Source: Haliea sp. E1-2-M8 (GTDB lineage: Bacteria; Pseudomonadota; Gammaproteobacteria; Pseudomonadales; Halieaceae). Taken from it: a DNA stretch of 37,974 bases. Position 1 is the first letter of the stretch. Each line of letters starts with the position of its first letter. Below, one piece after another: positions 7,378-19,764 of this stretch. The stretch is taken from assembly GCF_030649675.1 (NCBI RefSeq), contig NZ_JAUTDR010000034.1, positions 3,683-41,656 on the forward strand, written 5' to 3'. The translations under genes were made by a program, and so were the position numbers. Below the pieces are notes generated by a model that saw only the letters and a program-made list of their open reading frames with translations, had not been told where the DNA came from and made no database searches.

Positions 7378-9297
7378 TCAGCCCTTGCTCAGCTGCAGCA
7401 ACAGGGCATTGAGCTTGGTGACAAAGCTGGCGGGATCCTCCAACTGGCCACCCTCGGCCAGTGTAGCCTGATCCACCACGATGTGGGCGAGGTCGGCGAA
7501 GCGCTCTTCGTCCGCCTCGGTATCCAGCATCTTCAGCAGGGGATGGCCGGGGTTGATCTCCAGGATCGGCTTGCTCTCGGGCACGGGCTGGCCTGCGGCC
7601 TCGAGGATACGCCGCATCTGGGCGCCGATATCGTGATCGCCCACCACCAGGCAAGCCGGAGACTCGGTGAGTCGTGCCGAGGGCCGCACCTCGGAGACCT
7701 TGTCCTCGAGCACCTTGCTCAGCCGCTCGACCAGACCTTCGCTGTCCTTCTTCAGCTTCTCCTGCTCGGCTTTGCCCTCCTCGGAGTCGTCCTCCAGATC
7801 CAGGGCACCGCGGGCGACATCCTGCAGCTTCTTGCCGTCAAACTCCTGCAGCTGGTTCATCAGCCAGTCGTCGACGCGGTCGCTGAGCAGCAACACCTCG
7901 ATCCCTTTCTTGCGGAATACTTCCAGATGCGGGCTCTTGCGCGCGGTGTTGAAGTTCTCCGCGACCACGTAGTAGATCTTGTCCTGGCCCTCCTGCATGC
8001 GGCTGATGTAGTCCTCCAGGGACTGGTCCTGCTCCTCCTTGTCGGTATGAGTGGTAGCAAAGCGCAGCAGCCTGGCGATCTTCTCCTTGTTGGCGAAATC
8101 CTCCGCCGGGCCTTCCTTCAACACCTGGCCAAATTCTTTCCAGAACGTCGCGTACTCTTCCCCGCCTTTCTTCGCGAGCTTTGTCAGCATGTCCAGTACG
8201 CGCTTGGTCACAGCCCCGCGCATGGCGTCCACGGTGCTGTCCTGCTGCAGGATTTCACGGGACACATTGAGCGGCAGGTCACTGGAATCCACTACACCCT
8301 TGACGAAGCGCAGGTACAGCGGCAGGAACTGTTCCGCATCGTCCATGATGAAAGTGCGCTGCACGTAGAGCTTCAGACCGCGGGCCATGTCACGGTTCCA
8401 GAGGTCGAAAGGCGCGCGCCTGGGAATGTACAACAGGCTGGTGTATTCCTGCTTGCCCTCGACCTTGTTGTGGCTCCAACTCAGGGGTTCGTCGAAGTCA
8501 TGGGAAATGTGCTGGTAGAACGCCTTGTATTCCTCGTCGCTGATTTCGGTGCGGGGGCGGGTCCACAGGGCCGTGGCCTCGTTCACGGCCTGGTACTCGG
8601 GCTGCGGGGCCTCGGCGCCCTCCTCTGCATCCTCGGCAGCGGGTTTCGCCGCCTCCAGCATCATTACTGGCACCGAGATATGGTCAGAGTATTTCTTGAT
8701 AACGCTGCGCACACGCCAGTCATCGGCGAATTCACCGCAATCCTTTTTCAGGAACAGGGTGATGCTGGTGCCGCGGCTGTCCTTGGCCCGGCCCTCAATG
8801 GAAAACTCGGACTCACCGTGGGATTCCCACAAAACGCCCGTGTCCGCTGACTGACCAGCTTTGCGGGTAAGGACTTCGACCCGGTCTGCGACAATGAACG
8901 CAGAGTAGAAGCCGACGCCGAACTGGCCGATCAGTTGCGAGTCTTTCCTCTGGTCCCCGGTGAGATTTTGCAGGAACGCGGCGGTGCCGGACTTGGCGAT
9001 GGTGCCGAGGTTGTCGATCACCTCGTCGCGAGTCATGCCGATGCCGTTGTCACTGATGGTGATGGTATTCGCCTCCTTGTCAACGTCGACGTGAATCGCG
9101 TAGTCGCTCTGCCCTTCCAGCAGTGACTCATCTGCAAGCGCCGCAAAGCGCAACTTGTCGATGGCGTCAGAAGCGTTGGAAATCAGCTCCCGCAGGAAGA
9201 TTTCCTTGTTGCTGTACAGGGAGTGGATCATCAGGTGCAGCAACTGCCGGGCCTCGGTTTGAAAGCCCAGGGTTTCTTTTTTCACATCCGCAGTCAT
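7378..9297 (-). CDS. htpG: Chaperone HtpG (bacterial Hsp90)
   Basis: HtpG is the cytosolic ATP-dependent Hsp90 homodimer that remodels client proteins with DnaK. The 639-residue protein has the GHKL ATPase domain at the N-terminus ([44 protein letters not shown]), the middle domain ([33 protein letters not shown]) and a C-terminal dimerisation domain. An upstream in-frame start exists, but the ATG at 9297 ([15 protein letters not shown]) has GAGGGAA just before it and fits the family. A heat-shock type promoter lies at 9352-9378. The linker after the N-domain is acidic and Ala/Glu rich, as is usual. Confidence 0.97.
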   Translation of the reverse strand: MTADVKKETLGFQTEARQLLHLMIHSLYSNKEIFLRELISNASDAIDKLRFAALADESLLEGQSDYAIHVDVDKEANTITISDNGIGMTRDEVIDNLGTIAKSGTAAFLQNLTGDQRKDSQLIGQFGVGFYSAFIVADRVEVLTRKAGQSADTGVLWESHGESEFSIEGRAKDSRGTSITLFLKKDCGEFADDWRVRSVIKKYSDHISVPVMMLEAAKPAAEDAEEGAEAPQPEYQAVNEATALWTRPRTEISDEEYKAFYQHISHDFDEPLSWSHNKVEGKQEYTSLLYIPRRAPFDLWNRDMARGLKLYVQRTFIMDDAEQFLPLYLRFVKGVVDSSDLPLNVSREILQQDSTVDAMRGAVTKRVLDMLTKLAKKGGEEYATFWKEFGQVLKEGPAEDFANKEKIARLLRFATTHTDKEEQDQSLEDYISRMQEGQDKIYYVVAENFNTARKSPHLEVFRKKGIEVLLLSDRVDDWLMNQLQEFDGKKLQDVARGALDLEDDSEEGKAEQEKLKKDSEGLVERLSKVLEDKVSEVRPSARLTESPACLVVGDHDIGAQMRRILEAAGQPVPESKPILEINPGHPLLKMLDTEADEERFADLAHIVVDQATLAEGGQLEDPASFVTKLNALLLQLSKG

Positions 9298-9351
9298 GGT
9301 TCCCTCGCGTGTCTTGGCTGGTGTTGAGAGTTTTTTACACAAGTTGCAAAG

Positions 9352-9378
9352 GTGGGGTCGGAATGGTGGTATTTCAAG
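9352..9378 (-). promoter_or_regulatory. Sigma-32-type heat-shock promoter of htpG
   Basis: On the minus strand CTTGAAA at 9378-9372 is followed after 14 bp by CCCCAC at 9357-9352. The sigma-32 consensus is CTTGAAA, an 11-16 bp spacer, and CCCCATnT. The start site would be near 9344, leaving about a 47-nt leader before the htpG ATG. This fits heat-shock control of htpG. Confidence 0.8.
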
Positions 9379-9422
9379 TCAGACTACTGCATATTAGTCT
9401 CATAACAGCACGGAGCAATGCG

Positions 9423-10955
9423 ATGAAATTACCCCGCCACCACCTCGGCCTTGCCCTCGGCCTGACCGCCATTCTGCTCGCGGCCTGCAGCGACAGCAGC
9501 GATCGCACACCGGCGGCGCCAGAACCCGAGCCACCGCCGCCACCGCCCGCCCCCACCTACCTGCCCATCGCGCAGCCAGAGGTGACGGATCCGCCGGACG
9601 CAGGGGGTTTGTTCCTGCTCTCGACCACCTTCGACCTGGCTGATGTGGGCTACCAACAGCGCGAATTCTTCCTCTCCGGCGAAGCCACGGCCTTCCGCAA
9701 TGTCGGCGAGCTGGGCACGGATGGCGCCTGGGAGGTGGAGACCGCAGAGACCGCGACCTATCGCACCAGGGTCGTGGTCTATCAGCCGCTGGATGCGGCC
9801 GATTTCAGCGGCACCGTGCTGGTGGAGTGGCTAAACGTCACCGCCGGCTTCGATACCGGCCCCTCCTACGGTTCGGCCCACGTCGAGATCCTGCGCCAGG
9901 GCCATGTCTGGGTGGGGGTTTCCACCCAGCGTGTGGGCATTGAGGGCGCCGAAACCCCGGTGGCCCCGCTGCACCTGAAAGCGGCAAATCCCGAGCGCTA
10001 TGAATCGCTCGATCACCCCGGAGACAGTTTTTCCTACGACATGTTTTCCCAGGCTGCCCAGGCCCTGCGCGAACCCGGCAACGCAAACCTGCTGGAGGGT
10101 CTCGAGGTCGAGCGCCTGATCGCCGTGGGTGAGTCCCAGTCCGCGTTCCGGCTGGTCACCTACATCAACGCGGTGCACCCGCTATACAACACTTTCGATG
10201 GCTACCTCGTCCACAGCCGCGGCGACGGCTCAGCGGCACTGACGCAGTCCCCGCTGGAGCCCATCGGGACGCCGGAGAGCGTACTGATCCGGGACGACCT
10301 CAACGTGCCCGTGTTCAACTTCCAGACCGAAACCGATGTCTTCCTGCTCGGCTCTATCACCGAGCGCCAGCCGGACACCGACCGCTTCCGCCTCTGGGAA
10401 GTAGCCGGCACCGCCCACGGCGACTACTACTCCTTCATCATCGGCCGCGAGGACACCGGCGAGGATCCACGCTTTCTGCTGGTGGACGAAGCCAACGGTA
10501 TCCCCGGCTTCCTGAGCTGCGCCCGCCCGGTCAATGCCGGCCCCATGGCCTGGACCCTCAGCGCCGCCCTGCGGGCCCTGGTCACCTGGGTCCGCGACGG
10601 TACCGCGCCACCCACGGCCGAGCGTCTGGCGGTAGATGATGCTAGCAGCGCGTTCCTCAAGGACGACCTCGGCAATGTCCTCGGCGGCGTACGCACGCCC
10701 TGGGTCGACGCACCGGTAGCCACACTCTCCGGCGAAGGCCAGGAAGGCGACCGCCTGTGCTTCCTGTTCGGCACCACCGTACTCTTCGACGCCGCGCAAA
10801 TGGCCTCCCTCTACGTCGACCAGGCCGGCTACGAAGCCGCCGTCTCCGAGGCCCTGGACGAAGCCATCGCCGGCGGCTTCCTGCTCCAAGAAGACGCCGA
10901 TCGCATCCGCGCGGTAGCGCCGCTGCAGTGGCAGTCGCAGGTGCCTGGCGAATAG
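9423..10955 (+). CDS. Lipoprotein with alpha/beta-hydrolase domain
   Basis: A 510-residue exported protein. The N-terminus is a lipoprotein signal (LTAILLAACSDSS, Cys at the lipobox LAAC), then a proline-rich tether (residues about 28-45). The rest resembles the alpha/beta hydrolase domain family seen in many uncharacterised proteobacterial esterase-like proteins (Abhydrolase_10-like). The likely nucleophile elbow is VGESQSAF with Ser238, and an AGTAHGDYYSF segment could carry the catalytic His. The substrate is unknown. The frame is open upstream, but the ATG at 9423 begins the signal peptide and has GGAG about 10 nt before it. The gene is divergent from htpG and followed by a large palindrome. 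Confidence 0.8.
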   Translation: MKLPRHHLGLALGLTAILLAACSDSSDRTPAAPEPEPPPPPPAPTYLPIAQPEVTDPPDAGGLFLLSTTFDLADVGYQQREFFLSGEATAFRNVGELGTDGAWEVETAETATYRTRVVVYQPLDAADFSGTVLVEWLNVTAGFDTGPSYGSAHVEILRQGHVWVGVSTQRVGIEGAETPVAPLHLKAANPERYESLDHPGDSFSYDMFSQAAQALREPGNANLLEGLEVERLIAVGESQSAFRLVTYINAVHPLYNTFDGYLVHSRGDGSAALTQSPLEPIGTPESVLIRDDLNVPVFNFQTETDVFLLGSITERQPDTDRFRLWEVAGTAHGDYYSFIIGREDTGEDPRFLLVDEANGIPGFLSCARPVNAGPMAWTLSAALRALVTWVRDGTAPPTAERLAVDDASSAFLKDDLGNVLGGVRTPWVDAPVATLSGEGQEGDRLCFLFGTTVLFDAAQMASLYVDQAGYEAAVSEALDEAIAGGFLLQEDADRIRAVAPLQWQSQVPGE

Positions 10956-10985
10956 GCTGAGGAACCAGGCATCGCTCGATAGCGA

Positions 10986-11099
10986 GGTCTCTGCCTCGGG
11001 TCGGGCCTTTGGAGACCGTTGAGCGCATGGATGCGCGATACGAGCCTACATGGATGTACTTGCGGCGAGTCTCCAAAGGCCCGACCCGAGGCAGGGACC
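10986..11099. repeat. 114-bp cloverleaf-like palindromic element
   Basis: Two 31-bp arms, 10986-11016 and 11069-11099, are inverted copies that differ at one position (a T opposite G, still a wobble pair in RNA). The arms contain CTGCCTCGGGTCGGGCC and its complement. The 52-bp centre holds two further perfect small palindromes built on the same core: GCGCAT-GG-ATGCGC at 11023-11036 and TACAT-GG-ATGTA at 11047-11058. The whole can fold as a stem with two side hairpins. It lies between the convergent hydrolase and sucD genes and encodes nothing. It looks like a mobile or dispersed palindromic repeat (MITE/REPIN-like), which is an inference. Confidence 0.8.
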
Positions 11100-11143
11100 G
11101 CCTTACGAAGTCCCCTGTCTTTCCAGAACTTTGCTCCCAGGCA

Positions 11144-11170
11144 TAAAAAAGCCCGCACTAGGCGGGCTTT
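11144..11170 (-). terminator. Rho-independent terminator of the sdh-suc operon
   Basis: On the minus strand, just past the sucD stop, AAAGCCCGC pairs with GCGGGCTTT around the loop CTAGT, followed by a run of six T. It is a textbook intrinsic terminator. The A-rich left side makes it a possible weak terminator for the hydrolase gene as well. Confidence 0.9.
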
Positions 11171-11189
11171 CGTTCGAGCACTGAAGAAT

Positions 11190-12065
11190 TTACTTCCAGC
11201 CGGTGACTTCAGCAAGACCGTTGCCGATCTCCGCCAGGCTGCGCACGGTTTTGACGCCGGCATCTTCCAGCGCGGCGAACTTCTCGTCCGCTGTGCCCTT
11301 GCCGCCAGAGATGATGGCACCGGCGTGGCCCATGCGTTTGCCCTTGGGCGCAGTGACGCCGGCAATGTAGGACACCACCGGCTTGCTGACGTTGGCCTTG
11401 ATGTAGGCCGCTGCCTCTTCCTCGGCAGTGCCGCCAATCTCACCGATCATGACGATGGCTTCGGTGGCCGGGTCCTTCTCGAACATCGCCAGGATGTCGA
11501 TGAAGTTGGAACCCGGGATCGGGTCACCGCCGATGCCGACACAGGTAGACTGGCCGAAACCGGAGTCGGTGGTCTGCTTGACCGCCTCGTAGGTCAGGGT
11601 TCCGGAGCGGGAGACGATGCCTACCTTGCCCGGCAGGTGAATGTGACCGGGCATGATGCCGATCTTGCACTCGCCGGGGGTGATGACGCCGGGGCAGTTG
11701 GGGCCGATCAGGCGCACACCCAGTTCGTCGCACTTGACCTTGGCATCCAGCATGTCCAGGGTCGGGATGCCCTCGGTGATGCACACGATCAGCTTCACCC
11801 CGCTGTTGGCGGCCTCCAGAATGGAATCCTTGCAGAAGGGGGCAGGTACATAGATCACCGAAGCATCGGCGCCGGTCTTTTCGACCGCCTCGGCCACCGT
11901 GTTGAACACGGGCAGGTCCAGATGCTGCTGGCCGCCCTTGCCCGGGGTCACGCCGCCCACCATCTTGGTGCCGTAGGCAATCGCCTGTTCGGAATGGAAG
12001 GTGCCCTGGGAGCCGGTGAAGCCCTGGCAGATTACCTTGGTGTTCTTGTCGATCAGGATACTCAT
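11190..12065 (-). CDS. sucD: Succinyl-CoA synthetase alpha subunit SucD
   Basis: SucD with SucC converts succinyl-CoA to succinate while forming ATP or GTP, the substrate-level phosphorylation step of the TCA cycle. The 291-residue protein has the CoA-binding N-terminal Rossmann domain ([18 protein letters not shown]), the PNCPGVITP loop, and the ligase domain with the phosphorylated His in [17 protein letters not shown] (about residue 246). It is the last gene of the minus-strand TCA operon, one base after sucC, and is followed by a strong terminator. Confidence 0.98.
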   Translation of the reverse strand: MSILIDKNTKVICQGFTGSQGTFHSEQAIAYGTKMVGGVTPGKGGQQHLDLPVFNTVAEAVEKTGADASVIYVPAPFCKDSILEAANSGVKLIVCITEGIPTLDMLDAKVKCDELGVRLIGPNCPGVITPGECKIGIMPGHIHLPGKVGIVSRSGTLTYEAVKQTTDSGFGQSTCVGIGGDPIPGSNFIDILAMFEKDPATEAIVMIGEIGGTAEEEAAAYIKANVSKPVVSYIAGVTAPKGKRMGHAGAIISGGKGTADEKFAALEDAGVKTVRSLAEIGNGLAEVTGWK

Positions 12066-12066
12066 C

Positions 12067-13236
12067 TCAGGCTACTCCTCCGGCTGCTTTGACGACCTGC
12101 TGGGCAGCATCTGTGAGGCTGGTGGCAGCAATAATATTCAGTCCACTGTCTGCCAGGACCTTGCGCCCCAGCTCTGCGTTGTTGCCTTCCAGGCGCACGA
12201 CCACAGGCACTTCCACGCCGATCTCCTGCACCGCGCCAATGACGCCGTCGGCGATCAGGTCACAGCGCACGATGCCGCCGAAGATGTTGATCAGTACGGC
12301 TTTCACATTGGCGTCGGAGAGGATGATCTTGAACGCCTCGGAAACGCGCTCCTTGGTGGCACCGCCGCCCACGTCGAGGAAGTTGGCCGGGGAACCGCCG
12401 TGCAGCTTGACGATGTCCATGGTGCCCATGGCCAGGCCAGCGCCGTTCACCATGCAGCCGATATTGCCGTCCAGGGCCACGTAGTTCAGCTCCCACTTGG
12501 CGGCGAGGGCCTCGCGGGCATCTTCCTGGGAGGGGTCGTGCATTTCGCGCAGCTTGGGCTGGCGATAGAGCGCATTGCCGTCAACGCCCAGCTTGGCATC
12601 CAGGCAGTGCAGGTTGCCCTGCTCGGTGATGACCAGCGGATTGACCTCGATCAGCGCCAGGTCCTTGTCCTTGAACAGCTGCGCCAGGCCCATGAAGATC
12701 TTCACGAACTGCTTGATCTGCTCGCCTTCGAGACCGAGCTTGAACGCCAGGTCACGGCCCTGGTAGGGCTGTGCGCCCACCAACGGGTCGATGATGGCAC
12801 GCAGGATTTTCTCCGGGGTCTCCTCCGCAACCTTCTCGATCTCCACACCGCCCTCGGTGGACGCCATGAAGACGACGCGACGGGTCGCACGATCCACCAC
12901 CGCGCCCAGATACAGCTCCTCGGCGATATCGGTGCAGGTCTCTACCAGGATCTTGCTGACCGGCTGGCCGTTCTCGTCGGTCTGGTAGGTGACCAGATTC
13001 TGACCCAGCCACTTGGCGGCGAAGTCGCGGATTTCGTCCATGGTCTTGACCAGCTTGACACCGCCAGCCTTGCCGCGGCCACCGGCGTGAACCTGGGCCT
13101 TGACCACCCACATATCACCGCCGATGGTTTCCGCCGCCTTGACTGCCTCATCCGGCGAGTCGACAGCGTAGCCTTTGGATACGGGCAAGCCGTACTCGGC
13201 AAACAGCTGTTTGCCCTGATACTCATGAAGGTTCAT
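12067..13236 (-). CDS. sucC: Succinyl-CoA synthetase beta subunit SucC
   Basis: SucC is the nucleotide- and succinate-binding subunit of succinyl-CoA synthetase. The 389-residue protein starts [16 protein letters not shown], as in the family, with an ATP-grasp domain ([18 protein letters not shown]) followed by the C-terminal flavodoxin-like domain ([28 protein letters not shown]). AGGAC precedes the ATG. It lies 109 bp after lpd, the longest gap within the suc block, where a stem-loop is visible, and 1 bp before sucD. Confidence 0.98.
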   Translation of the reverse strand: MNLHEYQGKQLFAEYGLPVSKGYAVDSPDEAVKAAETIGGDMWVVKAQVHAGGRGKAGGVKLVKTMDEIRDFAAKWLGQNLVTYQTDENGQPVSKILVETCTDIAEELYLGAVVDRATRRVVFMASTEGGVEIEKVAEETPEKILRAIIDPLVGAQPYQGRDLAFKLGLEGEQIKQFVKIFMGLAQLFKDKDLALIEVNPLVITEQGNLHCLDAKLGVDGNALYRQPKLREMHDPSQEDAREALAAKWELNYVALDGNIGCMVNGAGLAMGTMDIVKLHGGSPANFLDVGGGATKERVSEAFKIILSDANVKAVLINIFGGIVRCDLIADGVIGAVQEIGVEVPVVVRLEGNNAELGRKVLADSGLNIIAATSLTDAAQQVVKAAGGVA

Positions 13237-13262
13237 GCTTTGTCCTGTGTTTTGCGTTACTT

Positions 13263-13296
13263 ACTGGAGTGGGCGCAAGCACCCACACCCCCCAGT
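13263..13296 (-). other. Intercistronic stem-loop between lpd and sucC
   Basis: In the lpd-sucC gap ACTGG (13263-13267) pairs with CCAGT (13292-13296) and GTGGG (13269-13273) with CCCAC (13282-13286), enclosing an 8-nt loop. No T-tract follows. It may stabilise or partially attenuate the operon mRNA; the function is inferred only from its position. Confidence 0.5.
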
Positions 13297-13345
13297 GCCT
13301 CGTCTGCGCAAGTATTGATTTTATGCGCGCGCGACCGGGCAAAGT

Positions 13346-14788
<1,443 letters not shown>

Positions 14789-14808
14789 TTATCCCAATTC
14801 CGTTGTGT

Positions 14809-16089
14809 TTACAGTTGCAGCAGGATGCGCGCCGGGTCTTCAATCAGGTCCTTGACCGCCACCAGGAACTGCACCGCAGTCTTGCCATCAATCAGGCGGT
14901 GGTCGTAGGACAGGGCCAGGTACATCATTGGCAGGATCACCACTTGCCCGTTCACCGCCATGGGCCGTTCCTGGATCTTGTGCATGCCGAGAATACCGGT
15001 CTGCGGCGGGTTGAGAATGGGCGTCGACAGCAGCGAACCAAAGACGCCGCCGTTGGTCAAGGTAAAGGTACCCCCGGTCATGTCGTCGATGGTCAGCTTG
15101 TTGTCCCGGGCGCGCAGACCGAGGTCGCGGACTGCCGCTTCGACATCTGCCAGGCTCATGAAATCCGCATCGCGCAGTACCGGCACTACCAGGCCACCGG
15201 GGGTAGACACGGCGACGCCGATATCCTGGTAGCCGTGATAGACCACGTCGTTGCCGTCGACAGACGCATTGACTTCGGGGAAGCGCTTGAGCGCCTCGCA
15301 GCAGGCCTTGACGAAAAAGCCCATGAAGCCGAGACGGGTTCCGTTGTGGGTCTTCTCGAACTGTTCCTTGTACTTTTCACGCAGGCCCATAACCGGCGCC
15401 ATGTTGACCTCGTTGAAGGTGGTCAGCATGGCGGTGCCACGGGTCGCTTCCAGCAGGCGCTCGGCAATCCGCGCACGCATGCGGGTCATGGGCACACGTT
15501 TCTCCACGCGCTCGGCGGTGGGGCCCGCAGGCACTTGTGGCATCGCCGGCGCCGCGCCCTTGGGGTCGTTATCCGCCGCGGCCGGCGCAGCAGGCTGCTT
15601 CGCCGGCGCTTCCTTCATGTGCGCCAGCACGTCTTCCTTGGTCACGCGCCCGTCCTTGCCAGTGCCGGCAATCGCCGCCGGATCAAGCTTGTGCTCTTCC
15701 ACCAGCTGGCGCGCCGCGGGACCCATGCGTGCTTCCGCCGCTTCCCTGGCTTTGCTGTCATGCGCTTCCGCAGTAGCATCCGCCGCCTTCTCTGCAGGTT
15801 TTTCTTGGGGCTTCTCTGTCGGCTGCTCCGCCGAGTCGCCATTGGCGGTGGCGCCTGGTTCCAGCGTCGCCAGCAACTGTGCGCTCTGGATGGTCTCGCC
15901 CTCCGCCGCGTGAATCTTGCTGATAACGCCATCCTCCGGCGCCACCACTTCCATCACCACCTTGTCGGTTTCGATCTCCAGTATCAGCTCATCGCGGGAA
16001 ACCGCTTCGCCTTCCTGCTTGTGCCAGGCCGCGATTTCCCCGTCCGCTACAGATTCGGGGAAGGTCGGAGCCTTGATTTCAATCGCCAT
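14809..16089 (-). CDS. sucB: 2-oxoglutarate dehydrogenase E2, dihydrolipoyl succinyltransferase
   Basis: SucB is the E2 core of the 2-oxoglutarate dehydrogenase complex and transfers the succinyl group from lipoamide to CoA. The 426-residue protein has one lipoyl domain ([17 protein letters not shown], lipoylated Lys43). An Ala/Glu/Pro-rich linker covers about residues 80-110, then comes the peripheral E1/E3-binding domain (ARRLVEEH-like segment, [16 protein letters not shown]). The acyltransferase domain ends with the catalytic [25 protein letters not shown] precedes the ATG. The linker is longer and more acidic than in E. coli SucB but ordinary for the family. Confidence 0.97.
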   Translation of the reverse strand: MAIEIKAPTFPESVADGEIAAWHKQEGEAVSRDELILEIETDKVVMEVVAPEDGVISKIHAAEGETIQSAQLLATLEPGATANGDSAEQPTEKPQEKPAEKAADATAEAHDSKAREAAEARMGPAARQLVEEHKLDPAAIAGTGKDGRVTKEDVLAHMKEAPAKQPAAPAAADNDPKGAAPAMPQVPAGPTAERVEKRVPMTRMRARIAERLLEATRGTAMLTTFNEVNMAPVMGLREKYKEQFEKTHNGTRLGFMGFFVKACCEALKRFPEVNASVDGNDVVYHGYQDIGVAVSTPGGLVVPVLRDADFMSLADVEAAVRDLGLRARDNKLTIDDMTGGTFTLTNGGVFGSLLSTPILNPPQTGILGMHKIQERPMAVNGQVVILPMMYLALSYDHRLIDGKTAVQFLVAVKDLIEDPARILLQL

Positions 16090-16109
16090 TTCGATTCCTT
16101 TGGAAAGTG

Positions 16110-18971
16110 CTAGCGCTGCCCGGACCCGGTGGGCCCCAGGGCATCATTGATAAATTCTTCCTGCTGCGCCAGGTGCAACGCCATATAGCCCGCTGCAGGC
16201 GAGGCGGAAGAGTCGCGCCCCACATAGCGCAGGTACACCTCCTGCTTGTGGGAAAACATTACCCGGCGCATGTGGTGCTGGCTGGAATACCAGGCACCCT
16301 GATTCTGGGGTTCTTCCTGACACCAGGCCGCATCGGTGATATTGGGATAATTGCCCAGCACCTGGAGCAGTTCCGCTTCCGGAAACGGGTAGAGCTGTTC
16401 CAGCCGGATCAGCGCGACATCTTCGATGCCGCGCTCGCGGCGAACTGCGAGCAGGTCGTAGTAGACCTTGCCGCTGCAGAGCACGACCCGCTTGACCGCG
16501 CTCTTGTCGAGAGCCTCGGTTTCATCCAGCACGTTGTGGAAACGGCCGTTGGCCAGATCTTCCAGCGAGGAAACCGCTTCCTTGTGCCGCAGCAGACTCT
16601 TCGGCGACATTACCACCAGCGGCTTGCGTAGCGGGCGGATGGCCTGGCGCCGCAGCATGTGGAATACCTGTGCCGGGGTGCTGGGCACGCAGACCTGAAT
16701 ATTGTGCTCCGCACACAGCTGCATGAACCGCTCGAGGCGGGCAGAAGAGTGCTCGGGGCCCTGGCCTTCGTAGCCGTGGGGCAGCAGCATGGTCAGGCCA
16801 CAGAGGCGCGACCACTTGTGTTCGCCGCTGGTGATGAACTGGTCGATCACGACCTGGGCACCATTGGCGAAATCCCCAAACTGGGCCTCCCAGATCACCA
16901 GGCCCGTGGGCGAGGTGGTGGAGTAGCCATACTCAAAAGCAAGTACCGCCTCTTCCGACAACAGCGAGTCGTAGATAACAAACGGCGCCTGTTCGTCGCT
17001 GATGTGCTGCAGGGGGATGTGGCGACTGCCGTCTTTCTGGTTGTGCAGCACCGCGTGGCGGTGGGAGAAGGTGCCTCTACCGACGTCCTGGCCGGTGAGG
17101 CGCACGGGATAGCCCGCCTGCAACAGACTGGCATAGGCCAGGGTTTCCGCCGCGCCCCAGTTCAGGGCCAGGGCACCGGCGGCCATCTTGCGCCGGTCTT
17201 CAAGAATTTTGGCGACCTGGCGCTGCAGCGGAAAATTCTCCGGCGCCAGGTTGGTATCGTGAGCCAGAGTCTGCAGGGCGTGCAGGTCCATGTGGGTATC
17301 GCAGTGCAGGGTCCAGTCGTGGCCCAGATAAGGCGCCCAATCGACAAACAGGCTGGCGTTGGGCTCCGACACCAGGCCGCTTACCAGCGGCTCACCCCGA
17401 TCCAGAGACTCCCGGTAGGCATTGACCAGGTACTCGTCATCCTCGGCGGTAATTACGCCCTGCTCTATCAACCGGGCCGCGTACAGATCCCGGGTCGTCT
17501 TGTGCTTGCGTATCCGCTCGTACATCAGGGGCTGGGTCACGGCGGGCTCGTCGGCTTCGTTGTGGCCGCGGCGCCGGTAGCAGATCAGGTCGATCACCAC
17601 GTCGCGATTGAACGAATTGCGGAAATCCACCGCCAGATGGGTCACGAAGTGCACCGCTTCCGGATCATCCGCATTGACGTGGAAAATCGGCGCTTGAACC
17701 ATCTTGGCGACATCGGTGCAGTACTCGGTGGAGCGCGCATCCTCGCGATCACTGGTAGTGAACCCGACCTGGTTGTTCAACACTATGTGCAGGGTTCCGC
17801 CGGTCTTGTAGCCCCGGGTCTGGGACATCTGGAAGGTTTCCATCACCACGCCCTGCCCGGCAAAGGCGGCGTCGCCGTGGAGCACGATCGGCACCACGGT
17901 GTCGCCCTTCGGATCCTGGCGGCGGTCCTGACGGGCGCGCACCGACCCCTCCACCACCGGGGACACGATCTCCAGGTGCGAGGGGTTGAACGCCAGCGCC
18001 AGGTGCACTTCTCCACCCGGTGTCATCACGTTGGAGGAGAAGCCCTGGTGGTATTTGACGTCACCGGACTTGTCGTAAACCGCCCTGCCCTCGAATTCTG
18101 CAAACAGATCCGAGGGATTCTTGCCGAAAATGTTGACCAGCACGTTGAGTCGACCGCGGTGGGCCATGCCAATCACGATTTCCTTGGCGCCGTAGGAGCC
18201 GCTGCGCTGCACCATCTCCGACATCATGGGGATCAGCGACTCACCGCCCTCCAGCCCAAAACGTTTGGTGCCGGGGTACTTGGAACCCAGGGATTTCTCC
18301 AGCCCCTCGGCCTTGATCAGCCGCCGCAGCAGCTGTTTGCGAACATCCGTGGAAAAATTGGGCGCGGAGCGCACAGATTCCATGCGCTGCATGATCCAGT
18401 GCCGCTGCTCGGTATCGACAATGTGCATGAACTCGGCGCCGATGGTGTGGCAGTAGGTGCGTTCCAGGGCTTCGACGATCTCACCGAGGGTTGCGTCGGC
18501 CTTGCCGATATACATGCTGCCAGTCTGGAACACGGTCTCCAGGTCCGCCGCGGACAGCTGGTGAAAGGCGAGGTCCAGGTCCGGCACATGTTCGCGCACA
18601 TGCAGGCTGAGGGGGTCCAGGCTGGCCTTCTGATGGCCGCGCTGGCGATAGGCGGACACCAACTGCACCACCTTGACCTGTTTGCGCTCGTAATCGGTAG
18701 CCTGGGAATCGTGCGCCACGGTGGCTTCGGTGCGCACCCGCATCTTGCTGATCTGGGCGAAGCGGTCGCGGATCGTGGAATGGGGAATGTCCTGGATCAG
18801 GGCCGACGGCGAATCCACCCTGGGCAGTTTGTCAAAATAGTCCCGCCACTGTTCCGGGACCCCATTGGGATCCAGCAGATAGGATTCGTACAAATCCTCC
18901 ACGTAGCTGGCGTTGCCGCCGGCAATATGCGAGCTCCTGCGCAGGAGCTCCATTGGACTGTCTTGCATCAT
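16110..18971 (-). CDS. sucA: 2-oxoglutarate dehydrogenase E1 component
   Basis: SucA is the thiamin-diphosphate-dependent E1 that decarboxylates 2-oxoglutarate and succinylates the lipoyl arm of SucB. The 953-residue length fits the family. Visible features are the N-terminal [23 protein letters not shown] helix used for E2 contact, the [14 protein letters not shown] segment, [16 protein letters not shown] and the ThDP/Mg region around NNQVGFTTS. Further on are the [28 protein letters not shown] transketolase region and a C-terminal [10 protein letters not shown]. The first two codons are ATG ATG. GGAAGG lies closer to optimal spacing for the second (18968), so the first Met may not be used. 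It is 58 bp from sdhB in the same operon. Confidence 0.98.
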   Translation of the reverse strand: MMQDSPMELLRRSSHIAGGNASYVEDLYESYLLDPNGVPEQWRDYFDKLPRVDSPSALIQDIPHSTIRDRFAQISKMRVRTEATVAHDSQATDYERKQVKVVQLVSAYRQRGHQKASLDPLSLHVREHVPDLDLAFHQLSAADLETVFQTGSMYIGKADATLGEIVEALERTYCHTIGAEFMHIVDTEQRHWIMQRMESVRSAPNFSTDVRKQLLRRLIKAEGLEKSLGSKYPGTKRFGLEGGESLIPMMSEMVQRSGSYGAKEIVIGMAHRGRLNVLVNIFGKNPSDLFAEFEGRAVYDKSGDVKYHQGFSSNVMTPGGEVHLALAFNPSHLEIVSPVVEGSVRARQDRRQDPKGDTVVPIVLHGDAAFAGQGVVMETFQMSQTRGYKTGGTLHIVLNNQVGFTTSDREDARSTEYCTDVAKMVQAPIFHVNADDPEAVHFVTHLAVDFRNSFNRDVVIDLICYRRRGHNEADEPAVTQPLMYERIRKHKTTRDLYAARLIEQGVITAEDDEYLVNAYRESLDRGEPLVSGLVSEPNASLFVDWAPYLGHDWTLHCDTHMDLHALQTLAHDTNLAPENFPLQRQVAKILEDRRKMAAGALALNWGAAETLAYASLLQAGYPVRLTGQDVGRGTFSHRHAVLHNQKDGSRHIPLQHISDEQAPFVIYDSLLSEEAVLAFEYGYSTTSPTGLVIWEAQFGDFANGAQVVIDQFITSGEHKWSRLCGLTMLLPHGYEGQGPEHSSARLERFMQLCAEHNIQVCVPSTPAQVFHMLRRQAIRPLRKPLVVMSPKSLLRHKEAVSSLEDLANGRFHNVLDETEALDKSAVKRVVLCSGKVYYDLLAVRRERGIEDVALIRLEQLYPFPEAELLQVLGNYPNITDAAWCQEEPQNQGAWYSSQHHMRRVMFSHKQEVYLRYVGRDSSASPAAGYMALHLAQQEEFINDALGPTGSGQR

Positions 18972-19029
18972 GCCCTTCCGGGTTGCTTTCAGGCCGGCGG
19001 TGACCCGGCTGGTCTCACCATATGCTTGT

Positions 19030-19734
19030 TCAGGTTGCCCGGGTCAGCAGCATCGTGCGGATGTGGCCGATCGCGCGGGTCGGATTCAGCCCCTTGGGAC
19101 ACACATTGACACAGTTCTGGATGCCGTGACAACGGAACACGCTGAAGGGGTCATCCAGCCGCGACAGGCGCTCGTCGGTGGCGGTGTCGCGGCTGTCCGC
19201 CAGGAAGCGGTACGCCTGCAACAGGCCCGCCGGGCCGACAAAGCGGTCCGGGTTCCACCAGAACGAGGGGCAGCTGCTGGAACAGCAGGCACACAGTATA
19301 CACTCGTAGAGACCATCCAGCTTGGCCCGGTCTTCCGGCGATTGCAGGCGCTCGATCGCGGGCGCCGGCGTATCGTTCTGCAAATAGGGCTGGATCTTTT
19401 CGTACTGGGCATAAAACAGGCTCATGTCCACGACCAGGTCGCGAATCACCGGCAGGCCCGGCAGCGGGCGGATCACCAGCTTGTTGTTCTTGACGGTGGC
19501 AGAAAGGGGGGTAATGCAGGCCAGCCCGTTCTTGCCATTGATGTTCACGCCATCGGAGCCGCACACGCCTTCGCGGCAAGACCGGCGGTAGGTCACCGAG
19601 CTGTCCTGCGCCTTGAGCTGCTCGAGCACATCCAGCACCATCAGGTCCTTGCCCTCGGTGTCGAACTGGAAATCCTGCATCCAGGGCTTCTGGTCGGTTT
19701 CCGGGTTGTAGCGATAAATACTTACTTGCAACAT
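19030..19734 (-). CDS. sdhB: Succinate dehydrogenase iron-sulfur subunit SdhB
   Basis: SdhB carries electrons from the SdhA flavin to quinone through three Fe-S clusters. The 234-residue protein shows the 2Fe-2S ligands in RRSCREGVCGSDGVN (Cys53, Cys58) and NGLAC (Cys73). The 4Fe-4S cluster lies in CILCACCSSSCPSFWW, and the 3Fe-4S/4Fe-4S region in FRCHGIQNCVNVCPKGLNP. It is attached to the cytoplasmic face of the inner membrane. AGAGG lies upstream of the ATG. It follows sdhA by 30 bp. Confidence 0.98.
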   Translation of the reverse strand: MLQVSIYRYNPETDQKPWMQDFQFDTEGKDLMVLDVLEQLKAQDSSVTYRRSCREGVCGSDGVNINGKNGLACITPLSATVKNNKLVIRPLPGLPVIRDLVVDMSLFYAQYEKIQPYLQNDTPAPAIERLQSPEDRAKLDGLYECILCACCSSSCPSFWWNPDRFVGPAGLLQAYRFLADSRDTATDERLSRLDDPFSVFRCHGIQNCVNVCPKGLNPTRAIGHIRTMLLTRAT

Positions 19735-19764
19735 GCTTGTGACCTCTGGGTAGCTACGCAGCGA

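Noticed and set aside
11019-12092. Plus-strand open frame opposite sucD that begins inside the palindrome
   Set aside because: Antisense shadow of sucD; no ribosome site and no protein-like motifs.
16659-19109. Very long open frame on the plus strand opposite sucA
   Set aside because: sucA on the minus strand has full family motifs across its length; the opposite frame is open only because of GC-rich codon bias, and its translation has no recognisable domain.
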